This document shows, piece after piece, positions 1 through 7,910 of a stretch of DNA of 43,266 bases. A program made the translations under genes and the position numbers. Numbering within the stretch: the stretch's first letter is position 1; every line of letters starts with the position of its first letter. This DNA is from Paenibacillus profundus. Its GTDB lineage: Bacteria > Bacillota > Bacilli > Paenibacillales > Paenibacillaceae. The notes under the pieces were generated by a model. The model was not told the DNA's origin, searched no databases, and saw only the letters and a program-made list of their open reading frames with translations. The DNA lies in contig NZ_JAJNBZ010000043.1 of the NCBI RefSeq assembly GCF_021369635.1, positions 1 through 43,266 of the forward strand, in the 5' to 3' direction.

Positions 1-11
1 TTTATTGCTGA

Positions 12-34
12 AAGTCCTTGTGTAGCAAGGGCTT
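12..34. repeat. Short inverted repeat (9-bp stem) downstream of hicA
   Basis: The arm AAGTCCTTG (12-20) faces CAAGGGCTT (26-34) across a 5-nt loop, with one G-U pair. It lies 58 bases past the hicA stop on the minus strand. It could end the hicA transcript, but no long T-run follows, so the role is open. Confidence 0.4.
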
Positions 35-91
35 AGATTACTGCAAAATGCTCATATATTAATTAATATATTAATATTCACAGGTTTAGGG

Positions 92-283
92 CTATTTAAG
101 CCCCGCCTGCTTCATGATATTGTCCATAGTCTTTCGAGGTAAGTCTTTTTTCGGGTGAGGCACTGTTACTCTTCCTTTCTTGGTGGGGTGTTTGAATTGA
201 TGATGACTGCCGACCGTATTCACCAAGAACCACCCGTCAGCTTCGATAAGCTTTAATATTTCCCTCGAAGAGTAGCTCGGCAT
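92..283 (-). CDS. hicA: HicA-family type II toxin (mRNA interferase)
   Basis: This 63-residue protein has the size and fold signature of HicA, a double-stranded-RNA-binding-like ribonuclease that cleaves mRNA independently of the ribosome. The G-S-H motif (residues 25-27) carries the catalytic histidine of the family. The following QFKHP and the VTVPHP segment (residues 40-45) are typical HicA strand sequences. A GGAGGCGAG ribosome binding site lies just upstream of the ATG. HicA is normally followed by the antitoxin gene hicB. In the 91 bases available downstream every candidate start on this strand runs quickly into a stop, so no HicB can be seen here. Either hicB lies further out, past position 1, or the toxin is solitary. 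Confidence 0.85.
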   Translation of the reverse strand: MPSYSSREILKLIEADGWFLVNTVGSHHQFKHPTKKGRVTVPHPKKDLPRKTMDNIMKQAGLK

Positions 284-305
284 CTCCTCGCCTCCTTATG
301 CATCT

Positions 306-334
306 ATTATAACACGTATATTAATACGTATCAA
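306..334 (-). promoter_or_regulatory. SigA-type promoter of hicA
   Basis: On the minus strand TTGATA (329-334) and a perfect TATAAT (306-311) are separated by exactly 17 bases. The ATG of hicA lies 22 bases past the -10. The spacer contains an ACGTA-N6-TACGT palindrome, a plausible repressor site. Confidence 0.75.
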
Positions 335-367
335 TGGGTTAAGCGAAATATTTTTCTATTGATACGT
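326..367. promoter_or_regulatory. Candidate operator: perfect 10-bp inverted repeat at the hicA promoter
   Basis: ACGTATCAAT (326-335) and ATTGATACGT (358-367) are exact inverted copies, 32 bp apart centre to centre (about three helical turns). The first copy covers the -35 element of hicA. HicB-type antitoxins repress their own operons through inverted repeats, so this is the likely operator. Which protein binds it is inference. Confidence 0.5.
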
Positions 368-747
368 CCTGTTCACAGCACATCATGAGAGAATGGCGCA
401 GGAATCACGGAGGTTTGCGGACATTTGTGGAGAGGGTAAACGTTATGGTATGAGAGCGGATTTAAACGGCTGATATACCGATGAGATTACGGAAAAATGC
501 AGGGGTTTCGGGTGATGTCGAGTACATTTACGCGAGTCTATGAAGACTGACGGTAATGTGAGGTGGGCAGATATCGGACTAACGTCCGACTCTTCGCGCT
601 AAAGCGCTCGGTGACATATTATTACTAAACCTTGTCCGCGCATCTCTTTCTTCGCGAGGAAGGATTGTGTAATACTCCTGTGCGCGAGGAATAGTGCTTT
701 TCTATTCCGATGTGCTATGTTTTTAAATCTTATTAGTAAGTCTTATT
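368..747. other. Non-coding stretch with small hairpins
   Basis: I find no credible reading frame here. Small hairpins are visible: TCGGAC-TAAC-GTCCGA near 576, GCGC-TAAA-GCGC near 598, and GGAATAG with CTATTCC at 688-708. TCTTATT occurs twice (728-734 and 741-747). The stretch lies between an intact toxin gene and a decayed recombinase, which suits the remains of a small mobile island. Confidence 0.4.
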
Positions 748-840
748 TACCGGCAAGAATTACCGTTGCGTACCGGAGTTTTTTACCGTATCGTACCGTT
801 ATAATTTTCCGTAACAAAGAAGTAGCCCCACCATTACCGG
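748..840. repeat. Cluster of TACCG-cored repeats
   Basis: TACCG recurs about six times in 93 bases. The two best units are the 15-mers ACCGTTGCGTACCGG (762-776) and ACCGTATCGTACCGT (785-799), which differ at 3 of 15 bases and start 23 bp apart. Shorter copies lie at each end (near 748 and 835). The cluster begins right after the 3' end of the recombinase pseudogene, where arm-type or accessory recombinase binding sites would be expected. That role is inference. Confidence 0.45.
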
Positions 841-847
841 CAGGGCT
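824..847 (-). terminator. Possible terminator after the recombinase pseudogene
   Basis: AGCCCCACC and GGCAGGGCT pair with two internal mismatches around a 6-base loop. A T-rich but interrupted run follows on the minus strand. The site lies about 10 bases past the pseudogene stop. Confidence 0.4.
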
Positions 848-857
848 TGCGCTTAAT

Positions 858-1556
858 TCATTTTAGGCGCCAGTTTCCTAATGGACTGTGATTGCTATAT
901 TTGGCGGCAATCTCTTCACGCGTCAAATCCATATACGCCTCTTCCGTTACCTTCACAGAGCTGTGACCTAGTATGCGGGACAATGTATAAAAATCGCCGC
1001 CAATTAATAAATACTGTCGCGCAAAGTTATTTCTTTATTGATGCGAATGTACATCAAGACGACCGATGCGCTTACCCGCGTCCTTTAGCTGCTTCTCAAA
1101 CGATGGAATTCCGATTTTAGTACCGCGAGTGGTCAAGAACAATAACGGTGAGTCCGTATGTCGCAGTTCGCCTTCTTTCTTCAACCAATTAAAAAACACT
1201 TTGATGTTGCGGGTATAGTTGTTGATAGTAACCGTAGAGACTTTCTTCTTGTAGTCTGTTCGATTATGGGGAAAGTTAATTTTCGTGGTATCTTCGCAGC
1301 TTACAACCGTGTATTTGCCTCTTTCCTGAACATAGGAAATATATTGGCGAATGTGTCCTGTTTTCACATCCGCCAACGTATCGATGCCTTGTTCTTTTTT
1401 CAAATACACAACGAAAAGCTTTAATGATTGTTCGTACGAGGATAACGTCTTCTTTGAAAGGTTCTTTTGCTGACAAAACGCTAAAAAATCCTTAAGATAA
1501 AACTCTAGTTCCGACAATTTCAACGATTCCATCTCCCGTCTGCGCAATAAACACAA
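858..1556 (-). pseudogene. Decayed tyrosine recombinase/integrase (Xer-like)
   Basis: The first 173 codons (1035-1556) encode an N-terminal SAM-like core-binding domain of a phage-type integrase (LSKKTLSSYEQSLKLFVVYL, then NYTRNIKVFFNWLKKEGEL). The frame then jumps to a late catalytic segment, so roughly 100 residues carrying the first catalytic Arg and the Lys seem to be missing in frame. It meets TAA right after HSHQ (stop at 1035). The same frame continues past that stop with RNNFARQYLLIGGD, LGHSS and a Tyr in EEAYMDL, ending at 858. That is the expected H-x-x-R, H and nucleophile Tyr region. The nonsense codon therefore sits inside the HxxR motif, and the gene is dead twice over. The start may be the ATG at 1532 (MESLKLSEL) rather than 1556. 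It reads in the same direction as spo0A, just downstream of it. Confidence 0.85.
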
Positions 1557-1656
1557 ACCCCAATAAATAACGTTAATTTATCGAGTGAGTGGAAAATAGT
1601 TTATCGGTATTTTGTAACTCGCGTTAACTCTCCGCAAACCCTTACGGCTCTATGCG

Positions 1657-2481
1657 TTAGCTCACCTTATGCTCAATGCGCAGCTTGTCGGCAACCATCG
1701 CGATGAACTCGCTGTTGGTTGGTTTCGACTTGCTAATATTAATCGTATAGCCGAACAGACGGCTGATGCTGTCGATGTTGCCGCGCGTCCAAGCGACTTC
1801 AATCGCATGGCGGATAGCACGTTCAACGCGGCTTGGTGTCGTTTTGTATTTTTCCGCAATCGCAGGATATAATGTCTTCGTAATGGAACCCAAAATTTCA
1901 ATGTTGTTATATACCATCGTAATCGCTTCGCGTAAATACTGATATCCTTTAATATGTGCCGGGACACCGATTTCATGAATAATCGAAGTGATATTCGCAT
2001 CCAAATTCTTCGTCTTGCCAAGCTGTACAACATTGGATTTGGACGATGAAGTCATCAAGCTGCTGGCGCTGGAACCACCCGATAAAGCGCTGTTTGACGA
2101 TACGCCAGCTAACTGCCGAATGCGATTGGCCAGTATATCCATATCGAATGGCTTCAATATGTAATACGAGGCGCCAAGTTGGACCGCGCGTTGCGTAATG
2201 CTCTCCTGCCCAAATGCGGTGAGCATAATGATCTTAGGTTGCGGGGACAAGTTCAAGCTTCGCAAACGTTCTAACACACCTAAGCCGTCTAAATGCGGCA
2301 TAATAATATCGAGAATGAGCACATCCGGCACCGCTCTCGTCTGCTCCAGGAATTGGAGTACCTCTTCGCCATTATAGGCGACCCCAGTGACGACCATGTC
2401 GTCTTGTTCTGATAAGAAATCAGCTAACAAATTAGTGAATTCTCGGTTGTCGTCCGCTAACAGTATTTCGATCTTTTGCAA
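1657..2481 (-). CDS. spo0A: Sporulation master response regulator Spo0A
   Basis: Spo0A receives phosphate from the Spo0F/Spo0B phosphorelay and switches on early sporulation genes. Residues 1-125 form a receiver domain with acidic residues D10/D11, phospho-acceptor D58 in LILDIIMP, and the conserved Lys in YYILKPFD. A Ser/Gly linker near residues 132-150 leads to the Spo0A effector domain, with the recognition helix region [19 protein letters not shown]. At 274 residues it is close to the family norm (about 265). The start is TTG at 2479-2481, eight bases after a GGGAGG ribosome binding site. Upstream lie a SigH-type promoter and two 0A boxes, so positive autoregulation is likely. It follows spoIVB, the standard Bacillales order. 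Confidence 0.97.
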   Translation of the reverse strand: MQKIEILLADDNREFTNLLADFLSEQDDMVVTGVAYNGEEVLQFLEQTRAVPDVLILDIIMPHLDGLGVLERLRSLNLSPQPKIIMLTAFGQESITQRAVQLGASYYILKPFDMDILANRIRQLAGVSSNSALSGGSSASSLMTSSSKSNVVQLGKTKNLDANITSIIHEIGVPAHIKGYQYLREAITMVYNNIEILGSITKTLYPAIAEKYKTTPSRVERAIRHAIEVAWTRGNIDSISRLFGYTINISKSKPTNSEFIAMVADKLRIEHKVS

Positions 2482-2557
2482 CTTTTAATCCTCCCTTGTC
2501 AAAGTTTCGCATATCGGCACCAATGCAATGAGTGTTAAATCCTTTCCAGATCATGTT

Positions 2558-2591
2558 ATTCGACATCAAGAATGAAATTCCTTCTGTCGAA
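2558..2591 (-). promoter_or_regulatory. SigH promoter and two 0A boxes for spo0A
   Basis: On the minus strand GAAGGAATT (2576-2584) and GTCGAAT (2558-2564), 11 bases apart, fit the SigH consensus RnAGGAwWW-N11/12-RnnGAAT. A 0A box TGTCGAA overlaps the -10 on the same strand (2559-2565). A second 0A box in inverse orientation lies at 2585-2591, just upstream of the -35. This mirrors the SigH-driven, Spo0A-controlled promoter known for spo0A in Bacillus subtilis. Confidence 0.75.
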
Positions 2592-2651
2592 AACTTTTTT
2601 TCTTTATTTTTTCGAAAAGATCCATTATAATGAAATATTTATTGTAAATTT

Positions 2652-4064
2652 CTACACCATTCGCACTGATTCGTAAAGGTTCGACATTGATGTCGATTTG
2701 CTTGGTAAAAAAGGAGAAGGCGCACGCTGCGCGTGTACCTTCCCCTGTAGCCCCCACGTCTGCGGTGACGATAATACGACACCTGCATCCTGCAGCATCC
2801 ATTCGATAAAGCATCCATACCCCGAACTTGGGTCATTGACAAAAACATGGGTAACGGCGCCGATTAATTTGCCATTCTGAATAATCGGACTGCCGCTCAT
2901 TCCTTGCACAATTCCGCCGGTCCTCTGTAACAGTCGCGGATCAGTTATCCGTATGACCATTCCTTTGGTTGCAGGTGTAGACTGCTTCGTCACATGCGCA
3001 ATTTCGATCTTGAAGCGCTCGACCTGTTGGCCGTTAACTACGGTCAGCATTTCCGCAGGTCCTTCTTGCACTTCTTCGCTAAATGCTACCGGGATTGGCT
3101 CTTTAAATACACTGTGATCCGGAGTAGCCGTCATTTTCCCGAATATTCCGAACGGAGTATTTCGTTCAATATTGCCTAATACACGACTTTCTTTCAGAAA
3201 ATGGGCTCTTTTCTCACCGGGTTCACCATTTTGACTTTTAGATATCGAGGTTACGTTGGATTGAACAATCTCACCTTGACCGACGACAATGGGCGACTGC
3301 GTATCCATATCAGTAATTACGTGACCTAATGCTCCATACACACCTTGATCCGGTGCATAGAAAGTAAGCGTTCCTACACCTGCCGCAGAGTCACGAATGT
3401 ACAATCCGAGTCTCCACGTCTTATCCTCTGTATCATATGCTGGCGTAAGCTTTGTCTTCACTTCCGCTTCTCCGCGGCGAATAACAAGCTCAAGCGGCTT
3501 CTTGCTTTCTCCAGCCTGCCTTACAACATCCGCCACTTTGCTTACATCATTTAGTCGAATCCCGTTCATACTCATAATGAGATCACCTAATCGGACTCCC
3601 GCCGCTTCTCCAGGAGAGATTTTGTTATCCGGACTTACATGGACAAGATGGTGACCTACAACAAGGATGCCCGCTGATTTGACTTTAACGCCAATCGTCT
3701 GTCCACCTGGAATAACGCGCAGGTTAGGTACGACATTCACCTTAAGCGTCTTTAACGGAATGCCTCCGAATAGCTTCAGCTTAAGTTCGGCCTGCCCTGA
3801 TTGGGACGATTGTAGAGAAATCGGCTGCTGCAGCGATAAGTTGAAGGAAGGGCGATTCTCGCCATTAACACGCAAAATATCCGGTCGGTCCACCGTAGCT
3901 TGAGCGTGTACAGGCATAACGAGATGAAGTTCTTTTTGCTCTCCTTCAAATAATCGAAGCTCGCTCGGCAATGCCGCAAAAGTGCGAAATGGAGCCGTTG
4001 TACAGCATAAACAAACGATAATGACTAGCATCAGACCGAGCAGACGTTTAACGTTGGGGTTCAA
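2652..4064 (-). CDS. spoIVB: SpoIVB peptidase (SigK checkpoint signal)
   Basis: SpoIVB is a serine peptidase made in the forespore and secreted into the intermembrane space. There it cleaves SpoIVFA and so releases pro-SigK processing in the mother cell. The N-terminus has a hydrophobic anchor (LLGLMLVIIVCLCC). A PDZ domain follows (about residues 110-200, with GEAAGVRLGDLI). The chymotrypsin-like S55 domain shows GALGHVITDMD (catalytic His), RITDPRLL (Asp) and GMSGSPI (nucleophile Ser). After IEWMLQDAGV there is a Ser/Pro-rich tail of about 35 residues, longer than in B. subtilis as I recall it. I prefer the TTG at 4064, ten bases after AAAGGAG, to the GTG at 4073, which nearly abuts that site. 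It lies between recN and spo0A. Confidence 0.95.
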   Translation of the reverse strand: MNPNVKRLLGLMLVIIVCLCCTTAPFRTFAALPSELRLFEGEQKELHLVMPVHAQATVDRPDILRVNGENRPSFNLSLQQPISLQSSQSGQAELKLKLFGGIPLKTLKVNVVPNLRVIPGGQTIGVKVKSAGILVVGHHLVHVSPDNKISPGEAAGVRLGDLIMSMNGIRLNDVSKVADVVRQAGESKKPLELVIRRGEAEVKTKLTPAYDTEDKTWRLGLYIRDSAAGVGTLTFYAPDQGVYGALGHVITDMDTQSPIVVGQGEIVQSNVTSISKSQNGEPGEKRAHFLKESRVLGNIERNTPFGIFGKMTATPDHSVFKEPIPVAFSEEVQEGPAEMLTVVNGQQVERFKIEIAHVTKQSTPATKGMVIRITDPRLLQRTGGIVQGMSGSPIIQNGKLIGAVTHVFVNDPSSGYGCFIEWMLQDAGVVLSSPQTWGLQGKVHAQRAPSPFLPSKSTSMSNLYESVRMV

Positions 4065-4181
4065 AGGTGTCACACTCCTTTGTTGGCGGAAGCTTGACGA
4101 AAAGGACGTGCCGTTTCGTAACTATAAGGTATCCTTGACCCCTACGTTTTATAAGTGAAAATGATTCCTCAATCCCTTTAT

Positions 4182-5903
4182 TTACGCACCTTTTTGACGT
4201 TCAGCCAACTTCAGCATTTCTTGTGCATGATGCAAAGTTCTTTCCGTCACTTCCACTCCACCGAGCATACGGGCCAATTCGGCAATGCGACCTGTTTCGT
4301 CTAATTCCGTTACTTGCGTTGAAGTGCGCTCATCCCGCACCTGCTTCTCGATATAATATTGATGATCGGCCATACAAGCCACCTGTGGCAGATGCGTAAT
4401 AGCGAACACTTGACCACTGCTGGACACCCATGCAAGCTTCTCAGCTATCGCTTGTGCGGCACGACCGCTTACTCCCGTGTCCACTTCATCGAACACGAGC
4501 ACCGGAATCCGATCCACCTGAGCAAATATGGTCTTCATAGCCAGCATAATGCGGGACAATTCTCCCCCAGACGCAATCTTATGGAGGGGGCGAAGCGGTT
4601 CACCAGGGTTAGGGGAAATAAGAAACTCCGCATCGTCCCAACCGTTCTTCGTAAAGCGAACCGACACGCCGTTCACATCAAAGCCCTGTTCGCCTTGCAG
4701 CCGATCAAGCCGGACATCTAGCCGTGTTCGTTCCATATGAAGGTGCTGCAGCTCTGCTTCAATGCGAGTCGTCAATTCATTAGCCAATTGGCGTCTTGTA
4801 TTGGTTAACGCCTCCGCTTTGCGCGCCAGCTTGACGAGTCGTTCTTGCGCTTCCTTCTCTAGAGCAGCGATACGTTCATCCTTATGTTCAATCTTATCCG
4901 CTTCGGCTTCAATCCGCTGTAAATATTGGAGCATGTCTTCAACGGTTGATCCATACTTGCGTTTTAATGAGGTAAGCTGATCAAGACGCTCCTCAATTTG
5001 TTCGAGACGAACTGGATTGAACTCTATATTTTCACGGTAGTCCCTGAGCTGATACGCTGCATCCTCCAGTTGGTAATAGGCAGACTGAAGCTGTTCTACC
5101 ATAGGCTGGAATTTCACCGTATCATACACCAATACATCCTCAAGCTTCGATAGTGCAACACTGACTGAATCCATAGCTCCCTGTGCATATAATCGTTCAT
5201 AGGCATTGTTCACATGATCCATCAGCTTCTCTGCATTGGCTAGTTTGCGCTTTTCTTCCGATAAACATTCATCTTCGCCAATTTTTAGTTGGGCATTGTT
5301 AAGTTCTTCAATCTGGAAGCGATACAAATCAAGCATCTGGTACGCTTGTTGGCTTGTCTCCTTCAGTTGATTCAATTCATGCTGAAGCGCCATGAAGCAC
5401 CCGAAGTCTTCACGGTATCGTGTCTTGATGGAAGCTAACTCCTCACCGCCGTAAGCGTCTAACCATCCCAGATGACGCTCTACCTTAAGCAGTGATTGAT
5501 GTTCGTGCTGTCCATGTATATTAATGAGCAATTCTCCAACCTCGCGCAGCATCGTCAAGTTGACCATCTGGCCGTTCATCCGGCATAAGCTCTTTCCTTG
5601 CGCCGTCAATTCCCGGCGGATAATGAGCAATTCGTCACGATCGGCTTGGATGCCTAAACGCAATAGCGCATCCCAGACCGGGTGATCTCCCGGCAAATCA
5701 AATGAAGCTTCGACCTCAGCCCGATCACAACCGTAGCGAACGAAGTCAGCCGATCCACGTGCTCCGCCGATAAGCCCTAGTGCATCAATAATGATGGATT
5801 TACCTGCTCCCGTTTCCCCTGTAAGAACATGGAATCCACGATGAAAGTGCAGTTGCACCGATTCGACAACTGCCAAATTACGAATGGATATAGCTACTAA
5901 CAT
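4182..5903 (-). CDS. recN: DNA repair ATPase RecN
   Basis: RecN is an SMC-like ATPase that gathers at double-strand breaks and holds DNA ends for RecA-dependent repair. The 573-residue protein has Walker A GETGAGKS at residues 29-36 and a central coiled-coil region (about 160-380, rich in Glu, Lys and Gln). The C-terminal lobe carries the ABC signature ASGGELSRIMLA and Walker B VLVFDEVDTG. The start chosen is the ATG at 5903 (MLVAISIRNLA), behind GGGAGGGG. The frame stays open further upstream, but that extension is unlike RecN. It follows argR by 23 bases and is probably cotranscribed with it. Confidence 0.96.
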   Translation of the reverse strand: MLVAISIRNLAVVESVQLHFHRGFHVLTGETGAGKSIIIDALGLIGGARGSADFVRYGCDRAEVEASFDLPGDHPVWDALLRLGIQADRDELLIIRRELTAQGKSLCRMNGQMVNLTMLREVGELLINIHGQHEHQSLLKVERHLGWLDAYGGEELASIKTRYREDFGCFMALQHELNQLKETSQQAYQMLDLYRFQIEELNNAQLKIGEDECLSEEKRKLANAEKLMDHVNNAYERLYAQGAMDSVSVALSKLEDVLVYDTVKFQPMVEQLQSAYYQLEDAAYQLRDYRENIEFNPVRLEQIEERLDQLTSLKRKYGSTVEDMLQYLQRIEAEADKIEHKDERIAALEKEAQERLVKLARKAEALTNTRRQLANELTTRIEAELQHLHMERTRLDVRLDRLQGEQGFDVNGVSVRFTKNGWDDAEFLISPNPGEPLRPLHKIASGGELSRIMLAMKTIFAQVDRIPVLVFDEVDTGVSGRAAQAIAEKLAWVSSSGQVFAITHLPQVACMADHQYYIEKQVRDERTSTQVTELDETGRIAELARMLGGVEVTERTLHHAQEMLKLAERQKGA

Positions 5904-5926
5904 GGAGCACCCCTCCCGAACGCAAG

Positions 5927-6376
5927 TTATGAAATATGGCTCATAATCTGGTCTACGACGGCCTGACTGAGCTGCTTCGTTCGGCAAATGATTAGTATCG
6001 TATCATCACCACACACCGTCCCCATAATTTCAGGCCATTCGATGGAGTCCATCAGCACAGCAATCGCATTCGCCGTACCTGGCAGGCACTTCATGACAAC
6101 CAGATTCTCGGCACTATCGACGCTGACGAAGTTATCCAACAATGCACGCTTCAATTTCTGTGCCGGATTGAAGCGCTGATCGATTGGCAGTGAATATTTA
6201 TATCGTCCATTATCCATTGGAACTTTGATAAGGTGCAGTTCTTTCATATCTCGAGACACGGTCGCTTGCGTAACATGGAATCCGGCTTGGCGCAGCGCGT
6301 CCACCAGTTCATCCTGCGTCTCGATGTCATTATTCATAACGATTTCTCTGATTTTAATATGTCGTTGTCCTTTCAT
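5927..6376 (-). CDS. argR: Arginine repressor ArgR/AhrC
   Basis: This hexameric, arginine-responsive regulator represses arginine biosynthesis and activates catabolism. Residues 1-70 form a winged-helix DNA-binding domain with the typical [19 protein letters not shown] recognition region. Residues 80-149 form the oligomerisation and arginine-binding domain, including [11 protein letters not shown] and the [14 protein letters not shown] segment that holds the ligand-contacting Asp pair. The length of 149 residues matches the family. A GGAGGG site lies 5 bases before the ATG. The argR-recN pairing is conserved across Firmicutes. Confidence 0.96.
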   Translation of the reverse strand: MKGQRHIKIREIVMNNDIETQDELVDALRQAGFHVTQATVSRDMKELHLIKVPMDNGRYKYSLPIDQRFNPAQKLKRALLDNFVSVDSAENLVVMKCLPGTANAIAVLMDSIEWPEIMGTVCGDDTILIICRTKQLSQAVVDQIMSHIS

Positions 6377-6442
6377 GCATGCCCTCCATTAGATCAATCA
6401 TGTGTGTAGATATCCATTGAAAATCAATATAAAAACTGCTTA

Positions 6443-6898
6443 TCAAGATTGCGCTTCTCCAAAATCCATACGCAACAGACGTACTCGTCGTTCCAATAAA
6501 TCTACAATAAGCAACCCGGCGCAATCCGGATAAGCCGCAAAATAAGGTGACCATAGCTTGCGCAACCCGCTCGCACTCCAATCCAATTGCATCCGTTCTC
6601 GTGCGATACGAACAATATACCATTGTTCGTCCCGTTTGACGACCATATCCCCCCAAAGTCGCGTCGGCTCCAAATTTTCCCCATCGAGACAAAAATGCAG
6701 CGGAACGAAAAATTTACCGCCAATGATTTCATAGCCGCTGCTTTCAATTAAAGCAATGACTTCTTCGTCTTGCGGGAACCGGTCACTTAATATTACATCC
6801 TCCAGCGGTTCAGACGTACGCACATAATGGCGCAGTCCAAAACCAATCCAAAGCAATAATCCAATTCCGATTATGCCCATCACCCATAGATCGCCCAT
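6443..6898 (-). CDS. Unknown single-pass membrane protein
   Basis: I do not recognise this family. The N-terminus has one hydrophobic segment (about residues 5-22, VMGIIGIGLLLWIGFGL). A soluble part of about 125 residues follows, mixed in charge, with several Trp (LWGDMVV, QWYIVRIARERM, LDWSASGLRKLWSPYFAAYP) and a short strand-rich end (AGLLIVDLLERRVRLLRMDF). I see no catalytic motif. The ATG at 6898 is six to seven bases after GAGGTGA and is preferred to the GTG at 6910, which overlaps that site. It sits between tlyA and argR, separated from tlyA by a strong hairpin, so it may be expressed apart from the upstream block. Confidence 0.75.
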   Translation of the reverse strand: MGDLWVMGIIGIGLLLWIGFGLRHYVRTSEPLEDVILSDRFPQDEEVIALIESSGYEIIGGKFFVPLHFCLDGENLEPTRLWGDMVVKRDEQWYIVRIARERMQLDWSASGLRKLWSPYFAAYPDCAGLLIVDLLERRVRLLRMDFGEAQS

Positions 6899-6962
6899 AT
6901 GGTCATTCACCTCAGGTTAGGATTAGGATATATGCAACTTACTGTAATTCAGCGAATCGAAG

Positions 6963-7014
6963 AGCAAAAGAAACTCATCCGTCGGATGCCTGTCCCGGAT
7001 GAGTTTCTTTTGCT
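6963..7014. terminator. Strong hairpin terminator, 19-bp perfect stem
   Basis: The arms at 6963-6981 and 6996-7014 are perfect inverted copies (AGCAAAAGAAACTCATCCG and its complement) around a 14-base loop. The base of the stem holds A- and T-rich tracts, so it can act in either direction. It lies just past the tlyA stop on the minus strand and should end much of the nusB-to-tlyA transcript. Confidence 0.85.
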
Positions 7015-7034
7015 GCTTAGCCTATCTGGATACC

Positions 7035-7865
7035 TTATGAAGTGCGAAATGTGGAATTAGCTTCCTTGACGACAGCAGCAATCCCGTCGCGGGATATTTG
7101 CGGTTCCGGTTCATTCGCCTGCTCAGGCACAGTCCAATAAGCTAAAAATTCAATATTGCCCTCACCACCGGTAATTGGAGAGTAAGTCAACCCTTCTAAA
7201 TGAAACCCGATGGAAGCCGCAAAATCCAGAACGTCTCGCAGCACTTGCTCATGCGTGCTCGGATCACGTACGACGCCCGATTTGCCAACCTTATCCCGTC
7301 CCGCCTCGAACTGAGGCTTGATAAGAGCAATGACACGTCCTCCGGCAGCAAGAAGCCGCTTCAAAGGCGGAAGAATTAACTTAAGCGAGATAAAGGACAC
7401 GTCAATCGTCGCCGTGTCCGGTTGCGGACCTTCGAGATGCTCTGGCTCCATATAGCGGAAATTGGTCCGTTCCATGACATGAACCCGTTCGTCATTCCGT
7501 AAGGACCAATCCAATTGATTGTAACCGACATCGATGGCGTACACTTGGCTCGCTCCATTTTGAAGAGCGCAATCCGTAAAACCTCCCGTTGATGCTCCGA
7601 TGTCCAGCATAACACTGCTGTCCAAGGACAGGTCGAAGTGGCGTATCGCCTTCTCTAGCTTCAATCCGCCACGGCTGACATAAGGATGAAGCGCGCCTTT
7701 TACCTTAATGGAGACATCGCGCGGAACCTTCATGCCCGCTTTCTCGATTCGTTCTTCATTTGCATAGACTAATCCAGCCATAATAGACTTTTTTGCTTTT
7801 TCACGACTATCATAGTAGCCCTGCTCAACAAGCAGGACATCAATCCGTTCTTTAGGTATAGACAT
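7035..7865 (-). CDS. tlyA: TlyA-family rRNA 2'-O-methyltransferase (YqxC)
   Basis: TlyA proteins methylate cytidine 2'-hydroxyls in 16S and/or 23S rRNA. Residues 1-65 form an S4 RNA-binding domain (RIDVLLVEQGYYDSREKAKK). The rest is an FtsJ-like Rossmann methyltransferase with the SAM loop MLDIGASTGGFTDCALQNG (about residues 87-105), and Asp, Lys and Glu residues in the segments IDVSFISLK, ALIKPQFEAG and GGEGNIEFL. A CAGGAG site precedes the ATG. It follows dxs in the conserved Bacillales order dxs-tlyA-argR-recN. A haemolysin activity has been claimed for some homologues but is not needed to explain this gene. Confidence 0.94.
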   Translation of the reverse strand: MSIPKERIDVLLVEQGYYDSREKAKKSIMAGLVYANEERIEKAGMKVPRDVSIKVKGALHPYVSRGGLKLEKAIRHFDLSLDSSVMLDIGASTGGFTDCALQNGASQVYAIDVGYNQLDWSLRNDERVHVMERTNFRYMEPEHLEGPQPDTATIDVSFISLKLILPPLKRLLAAGGRVIALIKPQFEAGRDKVGKSGVVRDPSTHEQVLRDVLDFAASIGFHLEGLTYSPITGGEGNIEFLAYWTVPEQANEPEPQISRDGIAAVVKEANSTFRTS

Positions 7866-7910
7866 GCTTTGCTCCTGTCTGACTTCACTCTCTGTAACGG
7901 CGTCACGCCG

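Noticed and set aside
412..1640. Inverted 10-mer (GGTTTGCGGA at 412-421, complement at 1631-1640) as possible island ends
   Set aside because: The identity is too short and stops at once on both sides, so an att-site claim would not be supported.
2566..2814. An 82-codon frame overlapping the end of spoIVB
   Set aside because: Considered as a frameshifted SpoIVB tail, but the catalytic domain is complete in the main frame and this frame covers the spo0A promoter.
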